Origin: Pseudoalteromonas sp. N1230-9
GTDB lineage: Bacteria > Pseudomonadota > Gammaproteobacteria > Enterobacterales > Alteromonadaceae
DNA: 64,000 nt
Assembly (NCBI RefSeq): GCF_032716425.1
Contig: NZ_CP090420.1
Location: 434,001 to 498,000 of the forward strand
Direction of reading: 5' to 3'
The notes under the pieces were generated by a model. The model had not been told where the DNA came from and did no database searches. It saw only the letters and a program-made list of their open reading frames with translations. The position numbers and the translations under genes are program-made. Of the stretch, positions 18,234 through 27,948 are shown piece by piece (the first letter of the stretch is position 1; the number at the start of each line of letters is the position of its first letter).

Positions 18234-19805
18234 ATGCGAATTAATAAACTAACAAGCATCATCGCGAGTGTTATTTTACTGGCGGGTTGTACTCAGGGAA
18301 CCCCGCAATCTATCGACACAATTATTATTGGAGAGGTTATTTATAGCGGAGCATCTGAAACTCCGTTTTCTGGTGTGATTGGTATTGATAAAGGCAATAT
18401 AGTCTTCGTTCAAAAACATCTACCTACTGATATCAAAGCAAAAAAGACAATTAACGCGCAAGATTTTATCATCGCACCTGGTTTTATTGACCCTCATACA
18501 CATGCGTGTAACGATTTTAAAGGTGGGCTGACAAATCTAAATGCAAACTACTTAACGCAAGGTGTCAGCACCGTATTCTGTAACGTCGATGGCGGTGGCG
18601 ATGTTAATGTTGCGGGAACATTGCAAGATTACCAGCAGCAAGGTATTGGCACCAATGTTGGGCTTTATGTTGGTCATGGTTCAGTCCGTAAGGCGGTAAT
18701 GGGACGCGTAAATCGCGCGCCAAGCAACAGCGAGCTTGAGCAAATGAGAGAGCTTGTAAAAGAGGCAATGAACGCGGGAGCATTGGGTTTATCAACAGGG
18801 CTTTATTATGTGCCTGGTAACTATGCGACAACCGAGGAGGTTATTGAGCTGGCTAAAGTCGCAGCAGAGCATGGTGGTGTTTATGATAGCCATATTCGTG
18901 ATGAAAGCTCTTACAGTATTGGTCTTATAGGCGCTATTGAAGAAGTTATAACAATTGGTGAAGAAGCAAGGTTGCCCGTTCACATCGCTCACATTAAGGC
19001 GTTAGGAACCGACGTGTGGGGAGAAAGTGAGCAAGTTATTAAACTTATAGATAATGCGAGAGCACGGGGAATTAAGGTGTCTGCGGATCAGTATCCTTGG
19101 CGAGCCTCAGGAACCAGTGTTGCGGGTAGTTTAGTACCACGTGAAGTCCTTGCCGGTAGCAAAGAAGAGTATTTAGCGAGATTACAAGACGCTTCGCAAT
19201 GGCCTGCAATTCGTACAGCCATGTTAGAAAACTTAAGGCGAAGAGGCGGCGCTGATTCTTTATTGATAAGTGACCCTACGCGCCCTGATATACGTGGTAA
19301 GACACTGGCTCAAATCGCTGAAGACTGGCAGTTGGATGCAATTGACGCAGCAAAAAAAATAATTATTTCAGGTAATGCGCGGGTTGCCAGTTTTAATATG
19401 TCTGAGGACGATATTAAAGCTTATATGCAAGCTCCATGGGTGATGACTTCATCCGATGGCAGCCCTGGTCACCCAAGAAAGTACGCCTCTTTCCCAAAAA
19501 AATATCATGAATATGTTTATCAAAAAAAATGGCTAAATCTAGCTGAGTTTATACATAAAAGCAGCACGCTAACCGCAGAGACATTTGGTTTAACTAATCG
19601 AGGAAAATTAGTTGTGGGAAATGTCGCTGATATTGTTATTTTTGATAAAGAAAAATTTGCTGCTAATGCAGATTATTTAAACCCAGAAAAGCTAAGTTCT
19701 GGTGTGCAATGGATGCTGATAAACGGCCAGTTAGCTATTGATAATGGCAAAGTGTTAAATGTATTGGCAGGCCAAACTATTCGACAAAATCAATCACTAA
19801 GGTAG
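18234..19805 (+). CDS. D-aminoacylase / N-acyl-D-amino-acid deacylase, lipoprotein
   Basis: Amidohydrolase-superfamily enzyme of the D-aminoacylase type, which releases free D-amino acids from N-acyl-D-amino acids. The signal ends in LLAGC, with Cys at 19. GFIDPHTHA supplies the HxH metal motif, HIAHIKALG the further metal histidines, and SSDGSPGHPRKYASFPK the conserved C-terminal catalytic Asp region. 523 residues matches the family. Only 5 bp separate it from the M14 peptidase gene, so they form an operon. As a lipoprotein it would act in the periplasm. Confidence 0.88.
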   Translation: MRINKLTSIIASVILLAGCTQGTPQSIDTIIIGEVIYSGASETPFSGVIGIDKGNIVFVQKHLPTDIKAKKTINAQDFIIAPGFIDPHTHACNDFKGGLTNLNANYLTQGVSTVFCNVDGGGDVNVAGTLQDYQQQGIGTNVGLYVGHGSVRKAVMGRVNRAPSNSELEQMRELVKEAMNAGALGLSTGLYYVPGNYATTEEVIELAKVAAEHGGVYDSHIRDESSYSIGLIGAIEEVITIGEEARLPVHIAHIKALGTDVWGESEQVIKLIDNARARGIKVSADQYPWRASGTSVAGSLVPREVLAGSKEEYLARLQDASQWPAIRTAMLENLRRRGGADSLLISDPTRPDIRGKTLAQIAEDWQLDAIDAAKKIIISGNARVASFNMSEDDIKAYMQAPWVMTSSDGSPGHPRKYASFPKKYHEYVYQKKWLNLAEFIHKSSTLTAETFGLTNRGKLVVGNVADIVIFDKEKFAANADYLNPEKLSSGVQWMLINGQLAIDNGKVLNVLAGQTIRQNQSLR

Positions 19806-19810
19806 TCATT

Positions 19811-22360
19811 ATGAAAATGTTTTTTAAGGCGCTTTTCTGTTGTCTCATCATGTTTTCTTCTTGTTATGTGTTCTCTAGCGCCGCGAGCAACTTTTATAGT
19901 TCAGCAACGAATTTTAATACAGATATAATTTCCCCAGAGAACTTTTTGGGTCATCAACTAGGTGAGCAAATGGTTCGTAATGATCAGTTAGTTGCTTACT
20001 TTAAGATGTTATCGGAACAATCAGAACGCGTTAGTTTTGAAGTAATTGGCTATAGTCACGAGCGCAGGCCAATAATTACTTTGACAATTAGCTCGCCAGC
20101 AAACCTAAAAAAGCTGCCCGAAATACAGCAAAAGCATATGCTTTTACAGCAAGGTAATGCATTAAATACTTCAAATATGCCAGTGATAAGTTGGATTAAC
20201 TTTGGTGTTCATGGCAGTGAAGTAAGCTCAACAGACTCTGCGATACCTATTGCCTACCACCTTGCAGCTGCACAAGGTAAAGAAACAGAAAAGCTATTAG
20301 AAAATAGCGTTATTTTGTTAACAGCTAGTATGAACCCTGATGGCAATAGTCGTGAAGCCTCTTGGAATTTACGTTATCAATCAGAGGTAGCTATTAGCGA
20401 CCCTGCGCATGCTTTACATGGTTCTCCATGGCCGTCAGGGAGAACCAATCATTATTGGTTTGATTTAAATCGGCAGTGGATGTTGCAGCAACACCCAGAG
20501 CCCGTGAGTTGGGTGAAAAAGTTCCATGACTGGCGACCAAACATCGTGGCTGATTTTCATGAAATGCGCTCTTATAAGTCGTTTTATTTTCACCCAGGCG
20601 CACCTGATAGGGTTCATCCATTAATCAATAAGCAGGCTATGGGGTTGTTATCGGATGTTGTTGAGCAACCTCGCGCGTATCTAGATAGCGCCGCTACTTT
20701 GTTTTTTAATGAAGAGGCCTATGATAATTTCTACCTTGGTAAAGGAGCGACTTATCCACATTTATACGGCAGTTTAGGTATTCTATTTGAACAGGCCAGT
20801 TCTGCTGGGGTTTTGGAAACACCAAGAGGGCTGTTGTCATTTCGAGAAAATATTAAAACGTATTATCATGTAGGCCTAGCGCTTCTTAATAATGCTGTAG
20901 ACAAAAAACAGGCCTTACTTAATTATCAGTATCAGTTTTCTAAAGAGACTAAAGAAACCGCGAAGAACGATAGTGTTAAAGGGTATGTATTTTCAGCACC
21001 AGAAGACCCTGCAAAGATCTTTCATTTCTTACAGCTACTTAGCCGCAATAAAATAGACGTTAAGCCCCTGACAAAAGACATAACCGTTAACGGTAAATCA
21101 TTTTCTGCAAATCAAGCATACGTTGTTGAATCAGCACAAGCGAGTTATCCCATGCTCAAGGGGTTGTTCTCAAAAGTAACGCGCTTTGAAAATAATACAT
21201 TTTATGATGTATCTGGCTGGACGATGCCGTTAGCTTTTGGCATTGAATATGAAGAGCTCAAACAAAGTAATTACCAAGTAGGTGAAGTGCTTGCGGTTAC
21301 TTTTCCTCGCCAACCTTCCCCAAGCGAGGCTCAGGTTGCTTATGCATTTGAATGGAGCAATTATTACGCCCCTAAATTGATGTATCAATTACTGCAAGAA
21401 GGTTTTCGTCCCCGTGTTGCTAATAATGGTTTTCAAGCAGAAACAGACCAAGGGCAAAAAACATTTATGCGCGGTACAGTGGTGGTGCCTGTATCGAATC
21501 AAGATAAAAGTAAATTACATTCATTAATGAGCCAGGCTGCGGAGCAAGATGCGATAGCTAGCTACGCATTGCAATCATCGCATACTCAGAGTATTGGCAT
21601 GGATTTGGGTAGTAATAACATCGAAGCAATTGAACAGCCTCACGTATTACTTGTTATTGGGCCTTCAATTTCACAGTATCAAGCTGGAGAAGTTTGGCAT
21701 CTACTTGATAAGCGCATGAATATTCCTAGTGTTTTAGTGACTAAATCACAGTTAGAAAAGTTAGATCTAAATAACTACAGCCACATTGTGCTTGTTGACG
21801 GTCAACACGCAAATATTAATAAGAAAACCACCAATAAGTTATTAACTTGGACCCGCTCGGGAGGGACATTTATTGGTATAGCTGACGGTGCCAAATGGGC
21901 CAGCAAAGAGTTGCTAGACCTTGTTACGGTCGAGATTAGCCCGGGTATTGAGAATCAGCGAGAAAGAATCAATTATGGCCAGAAGTCACACCTTGAAGCG
22001 CAAGATATTATTGGTGGTGCAGTCATGTTAGGAGACTTAGACATTACCCACCCGCTTGGATACGGTTATGTAAGAAGAGAGATTGCCAGTCACCGAAGTG
22101 GCTTACTGGCGTTTGAAATGCCAAAAAACCCTTACGCGTCTATTGTACAGATAGCTCAAAAACCGTTATTAACAGGGTTTGTTTCAGTTGAAAATCAACA
22201 GCAACTAGCAGGAAAAACAAGTTTAGTTGCACAAAGGTTAGGAAAAGGAAGTGTTATTTTATTTGCCGATGATCCAAACTTTAGAGGCTACTTTTATGGA
22301 ACAGAGAAGCTATTTTTAAATAGCTTATTCTTTTCAAAGTTATTCGTATCGCCCAGATAG
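19811..22360 (+). CDS. M14 family zinc carboxypeptidase, secreted
   Basis: A zinc metallopeptidase with a signal peptide and an N-terminal M14 catalytic domain. VHGSEVSS gives the zinc pair H134 and E137, DLNRQW is the substrate-binding Arg region, and DFHEMRS contains H250. FEQASS is placed as the general-base glutamate. The C-terminal half (about 450-849) includes a DJ-1/ThuA-like segment seen in related large M14 proteins. It would trim peptides exported to or captured at the periplasm for the D-aminoacylase and downstream uptake. 849 residues is typical for this subgroup. Confidence 0.87.
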   Translation: MKMFFKALFCCLIMFSSCYVFSSAASNFYSSATNFNTDIISPENFLGHQLGEQMVRNDQLVAYFKMLSEQSERVSFEVIGYSHERRPIITLTISSPANLKKLPEIQQKHMLLQQGNALNTSNMPVISWINFGVHGSEVSSTDSAIPIAYHLAAAQGKETEKLLENSVILLTASMNPDGNSREASWNLRYQSEVAISDPAHALHGSPWPSGRTNHYWFDLNRQWMLQQHPEPVSWVKKFHDWRPNIVADFHEMRSYKSFYFHPGAPDRVHPLINKQAMGLLSDVVEQPRAYLDSAATLFFNEEAYDNFYLGKGATYPHLYGSLGILFEQASSAGVLETPRGLLSFRENIKTYYHVGLALLNNAVDKKQALLNYQYQFSKETKETAKNDSVKGYVFSAPEDPAKIFHFLQLLSRNKIDVKPLTKDITVNGKSFSANQAYVVESAQASYPMLKGLFSKVTRFENNTFYDVSGWTMPLAFGIEYEELKQSNYQVGEVLAVTFPRQPSPSEAQVAYAFEWSNYYAPKLMYQLLQEGFRPRVANNGFQAETDQGQKTFMRGTVVVPVSNQDKSKLHSLMSQAAEQDAIASYALQSSHTQSIGMDLGSNNIEAIEQPHVLLVIGPSISQYQAGEVWHLLDKRMNIPSVLVTKSQLEKLDLNNYSHIVLVDGQHANINKKTTNKLLTWTRSGGTFIGIADGAKWASKELLDLVTVEISPGIENQRERINYGQKSHLEAQDIIGGAVMLGDLDITHPLGYGYVRREIASHRSGLLAFEMPKNPYASIVQIAQKPLLTGFVSVENQQQLAGKTSLVAQRLGKGSVILFADDPNFRGYFYGTEKLFLNSLFFSKLFVSPR

Positions 22361-22369
22361 TGTGCATTT

Positions 22370-22400
22370 TTGAGCCCCAAGCGTTCGACTTCGGGCTCAA
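22370..22400 (+). other. Intergenic hairpin between M14 peptidase and antiporter genes
   Basis: Arms TTGAGCCC and GGGCTCAA extend by AAG/CTT past one C-C mismatch around a 7-nt loop. There is no T-run. It sits within the putative operon and could be an mRNA-processing or differential-expression element. Confidence 0.5.
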
Positions 22401-22438
22401 GTTGGGTGTTCATTTGCATTTCAAAAAAAGACAATAAA

Positions 22439-24163
22439 ATGATAAGCAACAATAAACTTTTACCCTTTCTGATCCTTTTAAGTGCCATTGCAAGTGCACT
22501 GTATGTGAACTTTTTTGTCACTCCAACATGGTTAGAGCAATCTTATTTATATGATACATATCAAACTGAGCATAATCAGTATGCTTATATTTATAAAGGA
22601 AAAGAAGTTACTATAAACTCAGTTGTGGCATATCAAGACTCACCTTTAAATCAAGCCTCTTTAGATGCGAGTAAACAAACTCCGAGTTTAAAAGAGCAAT
22701 GGGTTATGACTGATGATGGCAAGGTACGCTTGCTAAAACCTGCCTTTCATTATGGCTTATGGTCACTACTGCCTGCATTTGTCACCATTTTATTGTGTTT
22801 GATTACCAAAGAGCCACTTACGTCTCTATTTAGTGGCATTGTTGTTGGGGCTTTATTACTTGGTCACTACGACTTAACCAATGACGTTATCATTGTGAAT
22901 TTAGCAACTGAAAGTAGCGCCGCTTTGTTATTACTTTACTTGTGGTTATTAGGCGGGTTGATTGGTATCTGGTCTCGAACTGGGGCGGCTCAAGCGTTTG
23001 CAAACTTTATGACCAAGCACTTTGTGAAAGGGCAGCGCTCAGCCAAGTTGATTTCATGGTTTTTAGGCATTATTTTCTTTCAAGGCGGTACCATGAGTAC
23101 AACCTTAGTTGGCACCACAGTGCGCCCCCTTGCTGATAAAGCAAAAGTGAGCCATGAAGAAATGAGCTATATTGTTGATTCAACAGCCTCCCCTATTGCA
23201 TCAATCCTCGCATTTAATGCATGGCCTGCTTATATTCAAGCGCTAATTTTTGTACCTGGGGTTTCTTTTCTTGCCACAGAATCAGAGCGAATTAAATTTT
23301 TCTTCTCAAGTATTCCATTTAGTTTTTATAGTTTTTTCGCCGTTTTAGGCACATTTTTGTTGAGCATGAATATTACACGTTTTTCTGGCAAGCGGATTAG
23401 AGATGCTCATCAACGCGCATTATCAACAGGACAGCTTGATGCCCCAGATGCAACACCATTGAGTGCAAAAGAGTTACAGCAAACCCATGTCCCTTCTCAT
23501 TACTCGCCACATGTATTAGAGTTTTTATTGCCTTTGATAAGTTTGATTAGTATCGCCATAATTACTTTTTTATACAGTGGTACGCCTGAAGTTAACTGGG
23601 CATTTGGGGTTGCGTTGTTAATGTCTGCGTTTATTGCGTTGTGTAAAGGTATGTCGTTAAGTGACCTGATGGATGGGTTTGCAACAGGCCTAAAGGGGGT
23701 TGTTGTTGCCTCTGTTATTTTAATGCTTGCGGTTATTATAGGAACCATTAGTAAACAAATAGGTGGAGGTTTGTATCTTGTATCTCTACTTGGGGATGGT
23801 TTGCCCTTTTGGTTGCTGCCAATACTTCTACAGCTGATCACGCTCGCAATAGCTTTTTCAACAGGCACAAGTTGGGGAACCTATGCTGTCGCATTTCCTT
23901 TAGCAATGCCACTCGCTTGGGCTATTAGTCAATCACAAGAACTCGCACATCCAGAGTTATTTATGGCTGTATGCTTTGCTGCGGTTTTAAATGGGAGCGT
24001 ATTTGGTGATCAGTGCTCACCTATCTCAGATACAACGATTTTAAGCGCTATGACCACTGGGTGTGATCTGATGGATCATGTTAAGTCGCAGCTTGTTCCT
24101 GCATCAATCGCAGCTGGTCTGGCAGGTTTACTTTGGACTTTGACTGTTTACTTTTTTGCCTAA
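22439..24163 (+). CDS. NhaC-family Na+/H+ antiporter-like transporter
   Basis: A polytopic membrane protein of the NhaC family, which may exchange sodium or organic acids for protons. A single N-terminal helix, a periplasmic-like segment of about 75 residues, and then about 11 hydrophobic segments are visible. The signature [16 protein letters not shown] and [16 protein letters not shown] near the C terminus are characteristic. The ATG at 22439 ([10 protein letters not shown]) leads directly into the first helix; a TTG at 22370 would place the hairpin inside the gene and is rejected. Because of its neighbours it may carry an amino-acid substrate rather than sodium alone (inference). Confidence 0.82.
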   Translation: MISNNKLLPFLILLSAIASALYVNFFVTPTWLEQSYLYDTYQTEHNQYAYIYKGKEVTINSVVAYQDSPLNQASLDASKQTPSLKEQWVMTDDGKVRLLKPAFHYGLWSLLPAFVTILLCLITKEPLTSLFSGIVVGALLLGHYDLTNDVIIVNLATESSAALLLLYLWLLGGLIGIWSRTGAAQAFANFMTKHFVKGQRSAKLISWFLGIIFFQGGTMSTTLVGTTVRPLADKAKVSHEEMSYIVDSTASPIASILAFNAWPAYIQALIFVPGVSFLATESERIKFFFSSIPFSFYSFFAVLGTFLLSMNITRFSGKRIRDAHQRALSTGQLDAPDATPLSAKELQQTHVPSHYSPHVLEFLLPLISLISIAIITFLYSGTPEVNWAFGVALLMSAFIALCKGMSLSDLMDGFATGLKGVVVASVILMLAVIIGTISKQIGGGLYLVSLLGDGLPFWLLPILLQLITLAIAFSTGTSWGTYAVAFPLAMPLAWAISQSQELAHPELFMAVCFAAVLNGSVFGDQCSPISDTTILSAMTTGCDLMDHVKSQLVPASIAAGLAGLLWTLTVYFFA

Positions 24164-24179
24164 CTTTGGGAGTTAATAA

Positions 24180-25055
24180 ATGCGACTGCGACATATCGAA
24201 GTGTTCCATGCAATCTATACAACGGGTTCAATAACGAATGCCGCTAAAGCTTTACATGTATCACAACCCTCGGTTAGTAAAGTTTTATCGCATGCGGAGA
24301 TGCAATTAGGTTTTAAGTTATTTGAGCGGGTAAAGGGACGTCTCATTCCAACGGAGGAGGCGTCGATGCTATTCAACGAAGTTGACAAAATTTATCAGCA
24401 AATGCGGTCGATTAAAAACACAGCTGAAAATATAAAAAAAGCTGAGTTTGGCAATATAAATTTAAGTGTTACACCTGCCTTAGGTTTCGATGCACTTCCC
24501 TGTGCAATAGCAAAGTATCATCACGCGTATCCAAAAGTTAACTTTAATGTGCAGACGATTCATAACAATGAAGCATTGCAAGCATTACTTGAACATAAGT
24601 GCGATTTGGCTGTTGTTTTTTCGCCGAGTGCGATGCCAGGCGTTAAAGCTATTAAAATTGCACAGTCAGAGCTGGTTGCGGTATTTCCTAAACGTTTATT
24701 TCCATCTATACCTGCTCAGCTGACTTTTCAGGAACTTGAAGGGGCAGAATTTATTGATATAAGTGATAGTGGCCCTTTAGGGCACCTGTTGTGGAAGCGC
24801 ATGCTTGAGGAAAATATCGTACTGGACTCTACAATTAAAGTGCAAACTTACTTTATTGCTGCACGCTTGGTAGCACAGGGAGTGGGTGTATGTATCGTTG
24901 ATAAGTATACTGCAATGGGAAACTTGTCAGATGACATTGCTATCGCCTCATTCAGTCCTCCTTTATTTTTCAACGTGAGTGCTCTTCATTTAGAAAATAA
25001 AGTTTTATCACATGTTTTAGACGCCTTTTTAAATGAGTTATCTAATTGTATTTAA
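24180..25055 (+). CDS. LysR-family regulator of the dgc locus
   Basis: A 291-residue LysR-type regulator with helix-turn-helix GSITNAAKALHVSQPSVSKV and a PBP-like sensor domain. GGGAG precedes the ATG by seven bases. It lies between the transporter and dgcN in the same direction; LysR regulators are known next to dgcN/dgcA in marine bacteria, so a D-glutamate-responsive role (DgcR-like) is likely, but the ligand cannot be read from sequence. Confidence 0.85.
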   Translation: MRLRHIEVFHAIYTTGSITNAAKALHVSQPSVSKVLSHAEMQLGFKLFERVKGRLIPTEEASMLFNEVDKIYQQMRSIKNTAENIKKAEFGNINLSVTPALGFDALPCAIAKYHHAYPKVNFNVQTIHNNEALQALLEHKCDLAVVFSPSAMPGVKAIKIAQSELVAVFPKRLFPSIPAQLTFQELEGAEFIDISDSGPLGHLLWKRMLEENIVLDSTIKVQTYFIAARLVAQGVGVCIVDKYTAMGNLSDDIAIASFSPPLFFNVSALHLENKVLSHVLDAFLNELSNCI

Positions 25056-25176
25056 AGGGTATTTTGTCTGGCTATAAACATAGGTTATAGGTGCAATAAT
25101 TCTTCATTCTTTTCTAAATTTTAAAAAATAATATGCTCTGTTTAGTCAATTTTTCTTTCTAAATTAGAGATATATT

Positions 25177-26175
25177 ATGCAAATTAAGCCTCCTTATTTA
25201 CTATTTATCGGTGATGCGACCGATAAACTCTCAATTAAAATGGCACAAAGTTTAGCTGATTGGCGCGCTGAACTTTGTGTAGGCGAGCTGAGCGTTAACG
25301 GTTGTACAGTGAGTACTGGTCTCAATCAATGTAGCATCTGTGAAGCTGCTAAGTTAGGTGCAAAAACATTCGTTCTAGGTTTTGCTAATAGTGGTGGTGT
25401 GTTAGACAAAAAGTGGTTGCCAATTATTAGTGAGGCAATAGAGCACGGAATGAACATCGTAAGTGGGCTTCACGATAAGCTCACTAACTTTGATGAGCTG
25501 GTCAGTCTTTCGCAAAAGCACAATACAAACTTATTGGATATTCGTCATCCAAGTACAGCATTTGCAACAGGCAAGGGATATAAACGCAAAGGTAAGCGAT
25601 TACTTACTGTGGGAACAGATTGCTCTGTAGGTAAAATGTATACAAGCTTAAGCCTAGAGAAAGCGATGAAAGAACAAAATATAGATGTCGACTTTAGGGC
25701 TACGGGACAATGCGGAATTTTAATCTCAGGCAGTGGTGTAGCGATAGATTGCGTTATTGCTGATTTTATTTCCGGTGCTGCGGAATCATTAAGTCCTGAT
25801 GCAGAGGAAACCCATTGGGATATTATCGAAGGGCAAGGTTCGCTGTCACACCCTGCTTTTGCTGGCGTTAGCTTGGGATTGTTACATGGTTCTCAGCCTG
25901 ATGCGTTAGTGATATGTCATGCTTTAAATAGAACCCATATGCGTGGCTTACCACATACTTCCTTTCCTAGTATTGAAACGACGATAGAGTTAAATATTGC
26001 TGCGGCAAAATTAACGAACCCTGATGTTCAGGTAGTCGGTATTTCCGTTAATACATCCAGTGTTAGTATTGAACAAGGAAGTGAAATTTGTGAGCGTCTG
26101 AGTCAGACATTTGGTGTGCCATGTGTTGATCCCTTACGTGATGGCGTCGATTCAATAGTGGCCAACTTATGCTAA
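25177..26175 (+). CDS. dgcN: DgcN-like D-glutamate N-acetyltransferase (DUF1611)
   Basis: DUF1611-family protein. By established work on marine Proteobacteria, DgcN acetylates D-glutamate to N-acetyl-D-glutamate as the first step of D-Glu catabolism. A P-loop-like GTDCSVGKM sits near residues 146-154, and SLSPDAEETHWDIIEGQGSLSHPAF is in the conserved core. 332 residues is standard. Its stop overlaps the start of the epimerase gene by 7 bp (ATGCTAA), showing translational coupling. Confidence 0.83.
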   Translation: MQIKPPYLLFIGDATDKLSIKMAQSLADWRAELCVGELSVNGCTVSTGLNQCSICEAAKLGAKTFVLGFANSGGVLDKKWLPIISEAIEHGMNIVSGLHDKLTNFDELVSLSQKHNTNLLDIRHPSTAFATGKGYKRKGKRLLTVGTDCSVGKMYTSLSLEKAMKEQNIDVDFRATGQCGILISGSGVAIDCVIADFISGAAESLSPDAEETHWDIIEGQGSLSHPAFAGVSLGLLHGSQPDALVICHALNRTHMRGLPHTSFPSIETTIELNIAAAKLTNPDVQVVGISVNTSSVSIEQGSEICERLSQTFGVPCVDPLRDGVDSIVANLC

Positions 26176-27248
26176 CAGAAAGATTGTTCAATATATCCTT
26201 AGAAACGTTGTCGAGCGTTTACACTGTCTCTGTTTTTCATCAATCAATACCATTGAAATCAGACTTTAAAATTTCTAGAGGAACAAAAAAGAGCGCAGAT
26301 GTGATTGTGGTTGTGATTGCAGACAAAGAATTTTACGGCTGGGCTGAATCGGTCCCCTATGCGCGTTATGATGAATCAATAAATACATCGACAAAACAAA
26401 TTAAAGCATTGTTTTGTGATCGTTCCTTCACTCGCAAAATGGAACTTTCCGAGTTAATTAATACACTTCCCGCTGGTGCTGCCCGTAATGCACTAGATTG
26501 TGCTATGTGGGATCTTCAGGCCAAACAAAGTGCACGACCAGTTGCAGAAATATTGAGTAAAACCAGTATAACGAGTATTTGCGCGCATACACTTAGCATT
26601 GATACACCAAAAGCCATGCAAGAGGCTGTATTAGCGATGAATTCCCCTCCTCTAGTGAAAGTAAAACTAGATAAACAAGACATCATTGCTAGGATGACGG
26701 CTATTGCAAACGCAGCGCCTCATAGTCAGTTTATCGTAGATGCAAACGAAGATTGGTGCTTTCGTGATTTAGAAGAGAATGTAGAGGCGCTAAAAGCACT
26801 TAATGTTGTACTAATTGAGCAACCTCTACCCGCTGGTGAGGATGAGCAACTGATTAACTTTACATCGCCAATCCCTCTTTGTGCTGATGAATCATGCCAT
26901 ACTGAAAATGATCTTCCTTATTTGCAGGGACGATATCAAGTTGTCAATATTAAACTCGATAAAACAGGAGGATTAACTCAAGCCTGTTCGTTAGCCAGCA
27001 AAGCCCAAGAGATGGGGTTTGATATAATGCTTGGTTGTATGGTGGGCAGTTCTCTAGCGATGGCGCCAGCCTCATTACTTGCATCACAAGCTCGTTATGT
27101 CGATTTGGATGGGCCACTGTTAGTGTTAAAAGATCGAAAGCATCACTTTACTTATGCTGATGGTCAAATGAGCCCTCTTCAAAGTTGTCTATGGGGAGGT
27201 GCGCATAATAGTGAGCGCTTTTTCGTTGATTGCTTACAGTTACAGTAA
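26169..27248 (+). CDS. dgcA: DgcA-like N-acetyl-D-glutamate racemase (enolase superfamily)
   Basis: Enolase-superfamily enzyme of the dipeptide-epimerase/DgcA group. The catalytic KxK is in VKVKLDK, metal ligands are in VDANEDW, LIEQPLP and CADESCH, and the second lysine is in NIKLDKTGG. In the known pathway it interconverts N-acetyl-D- and N-acetyl-L-glutamate after DgcN. The sequence alone does not exclude L-Ala-D/L-Glu epimerase activity, which would also fit peptidoglycan peptide use. It is coupled to dgcN. Confidence 0.83.
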   Translation: MLTERLFNISLETLSSVYTVSVFHQSIPLKSDFKISRGTKKSADVIVVVIADKEFYGWAESVPYARYDESINTSTKQIKALFCDRSFTRKMELSELINTLPAGAARNALDCAMWDLQAKQSARPVAEILSKTSITSICAHTLSIDTPKAMQEAVLAMNSPPLVKVKLDKQDIIARMTAIANAAPHSQFIVDANEDWCFRDLEENVEALKALNVVLIEQPLPAGEDEQLINFTSPIPLCADESCHTENDLPYLQGRYQVVNIKLDKTGGLTQACSLASKAQEMGFDIMLGCMVGSSLAMAPASLLASQARYVDLDGPLLVLKDRKHHFTYADGQMSPLQSCLWGGAHNSERFFVDCLQLQ

Positions 27249-27259
27249 TGCTTTTCAAT

Positions 27260-27294
27260 TAAGCTCCCAGAAGCTTGTCATAGCAGGGAGCTTA
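27260..27294. terminator. Hairpin between convergent dgcA and GyrI-like gene
   Basis: The 9-bp stem TAAGCTCCC / GGGAGCTTA around a 17-nt loop lies between convergent genes. It has no long T-run. Confidence 0.5.
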
Positions 27295-27301
27295 GAGGTA
27301 T

Positions 27302-27760
27302 TTATTCTACAGAAATAAACACCTCGACCTCTTCACTATTCTTGTAAAACTCATAGTCAGTTTTATAAGCGCGAATATATGCGCAGTGCTCATTACTAAA
27401 GTATTGCCATACTTGCCCCCATACATCCACAACTGTTTGAGGCATGGCTCCTTGACCGCTAAAGCGAAGATATTTTCCCGTTGCAAGGTCTATTGATTCT
27501 GTATTGGCTGATTGTACAGGGGTATTGGTACAAGCATAGACATCAAAGTCACCCGTAACATCTGACTCGTAATGTGTGTATACACCATAAACTTGGCTTT
27601 CAGGAGATAATTTTGGCGCAACATTGGCATAAAACGCTTGCCATAATCTCGCTATTTTAGCGCCTTGGCCACTCATTTCATTACTGTTACAAGTGCGAAC
27701 TTTTAAACCAAATAGTGTTGTGGAGTTATCGATAGTGATATGTGTTTTTTGCTGATCCAT
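27302..27760 (-). CDS. GyrI-like / AraC effector-binding domain protein
   Basis: A stand-alone effector-binding domain of the GyrI/AraC_E_bind family (152 residues). It shows the usual pattern: MSGQGAKIARLWQAFY, VYGVYTHYESDVTGDFDVYACT and a GKYLRFSGQG loop. No DNA-binding domain is present. Such proteins bind small hydrophobic ligands or modulate gyrase; the ligand is unknown here. Confidence 0.82.
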   Translation of the reverse strand: MDQQKTHITIDNSTTLFGLKVRTCNSNEMSGQGAKIARLWQAFYANVAPKLSPESQVYGVYTHYESDVTGDFDVYACTNTPVQSANTESIDLATGKYLRFSGQGAMPQTVVDVWGQVWQYFSNEHCAYIRAYKTDYEFYKNSEEVEVFISVE

Positions 27761-27948
27761 AGCGCTTTTTCCTTGTGTATTTTGTACCTATAAAATATCA
27801 GAGTTTTGGATTAGATATATAGCTTTTTTGGAAAATTTTAGTCTTGAGCTTTATGGATATATCTAACAGGCTAAAAAATAGTCATAGTATCGCAATCACC
27901 ATCAGGTTAAGATGAATTTAAATTAAAATAAAATTAGCAGGTGTTTTT

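Noticed and set aside
22370..22438. TTG at 22370 as the antiporter start
   Set aside because: It would place the intergenic hairpin in the coding region and add 23 residues with no membrane-protein character.
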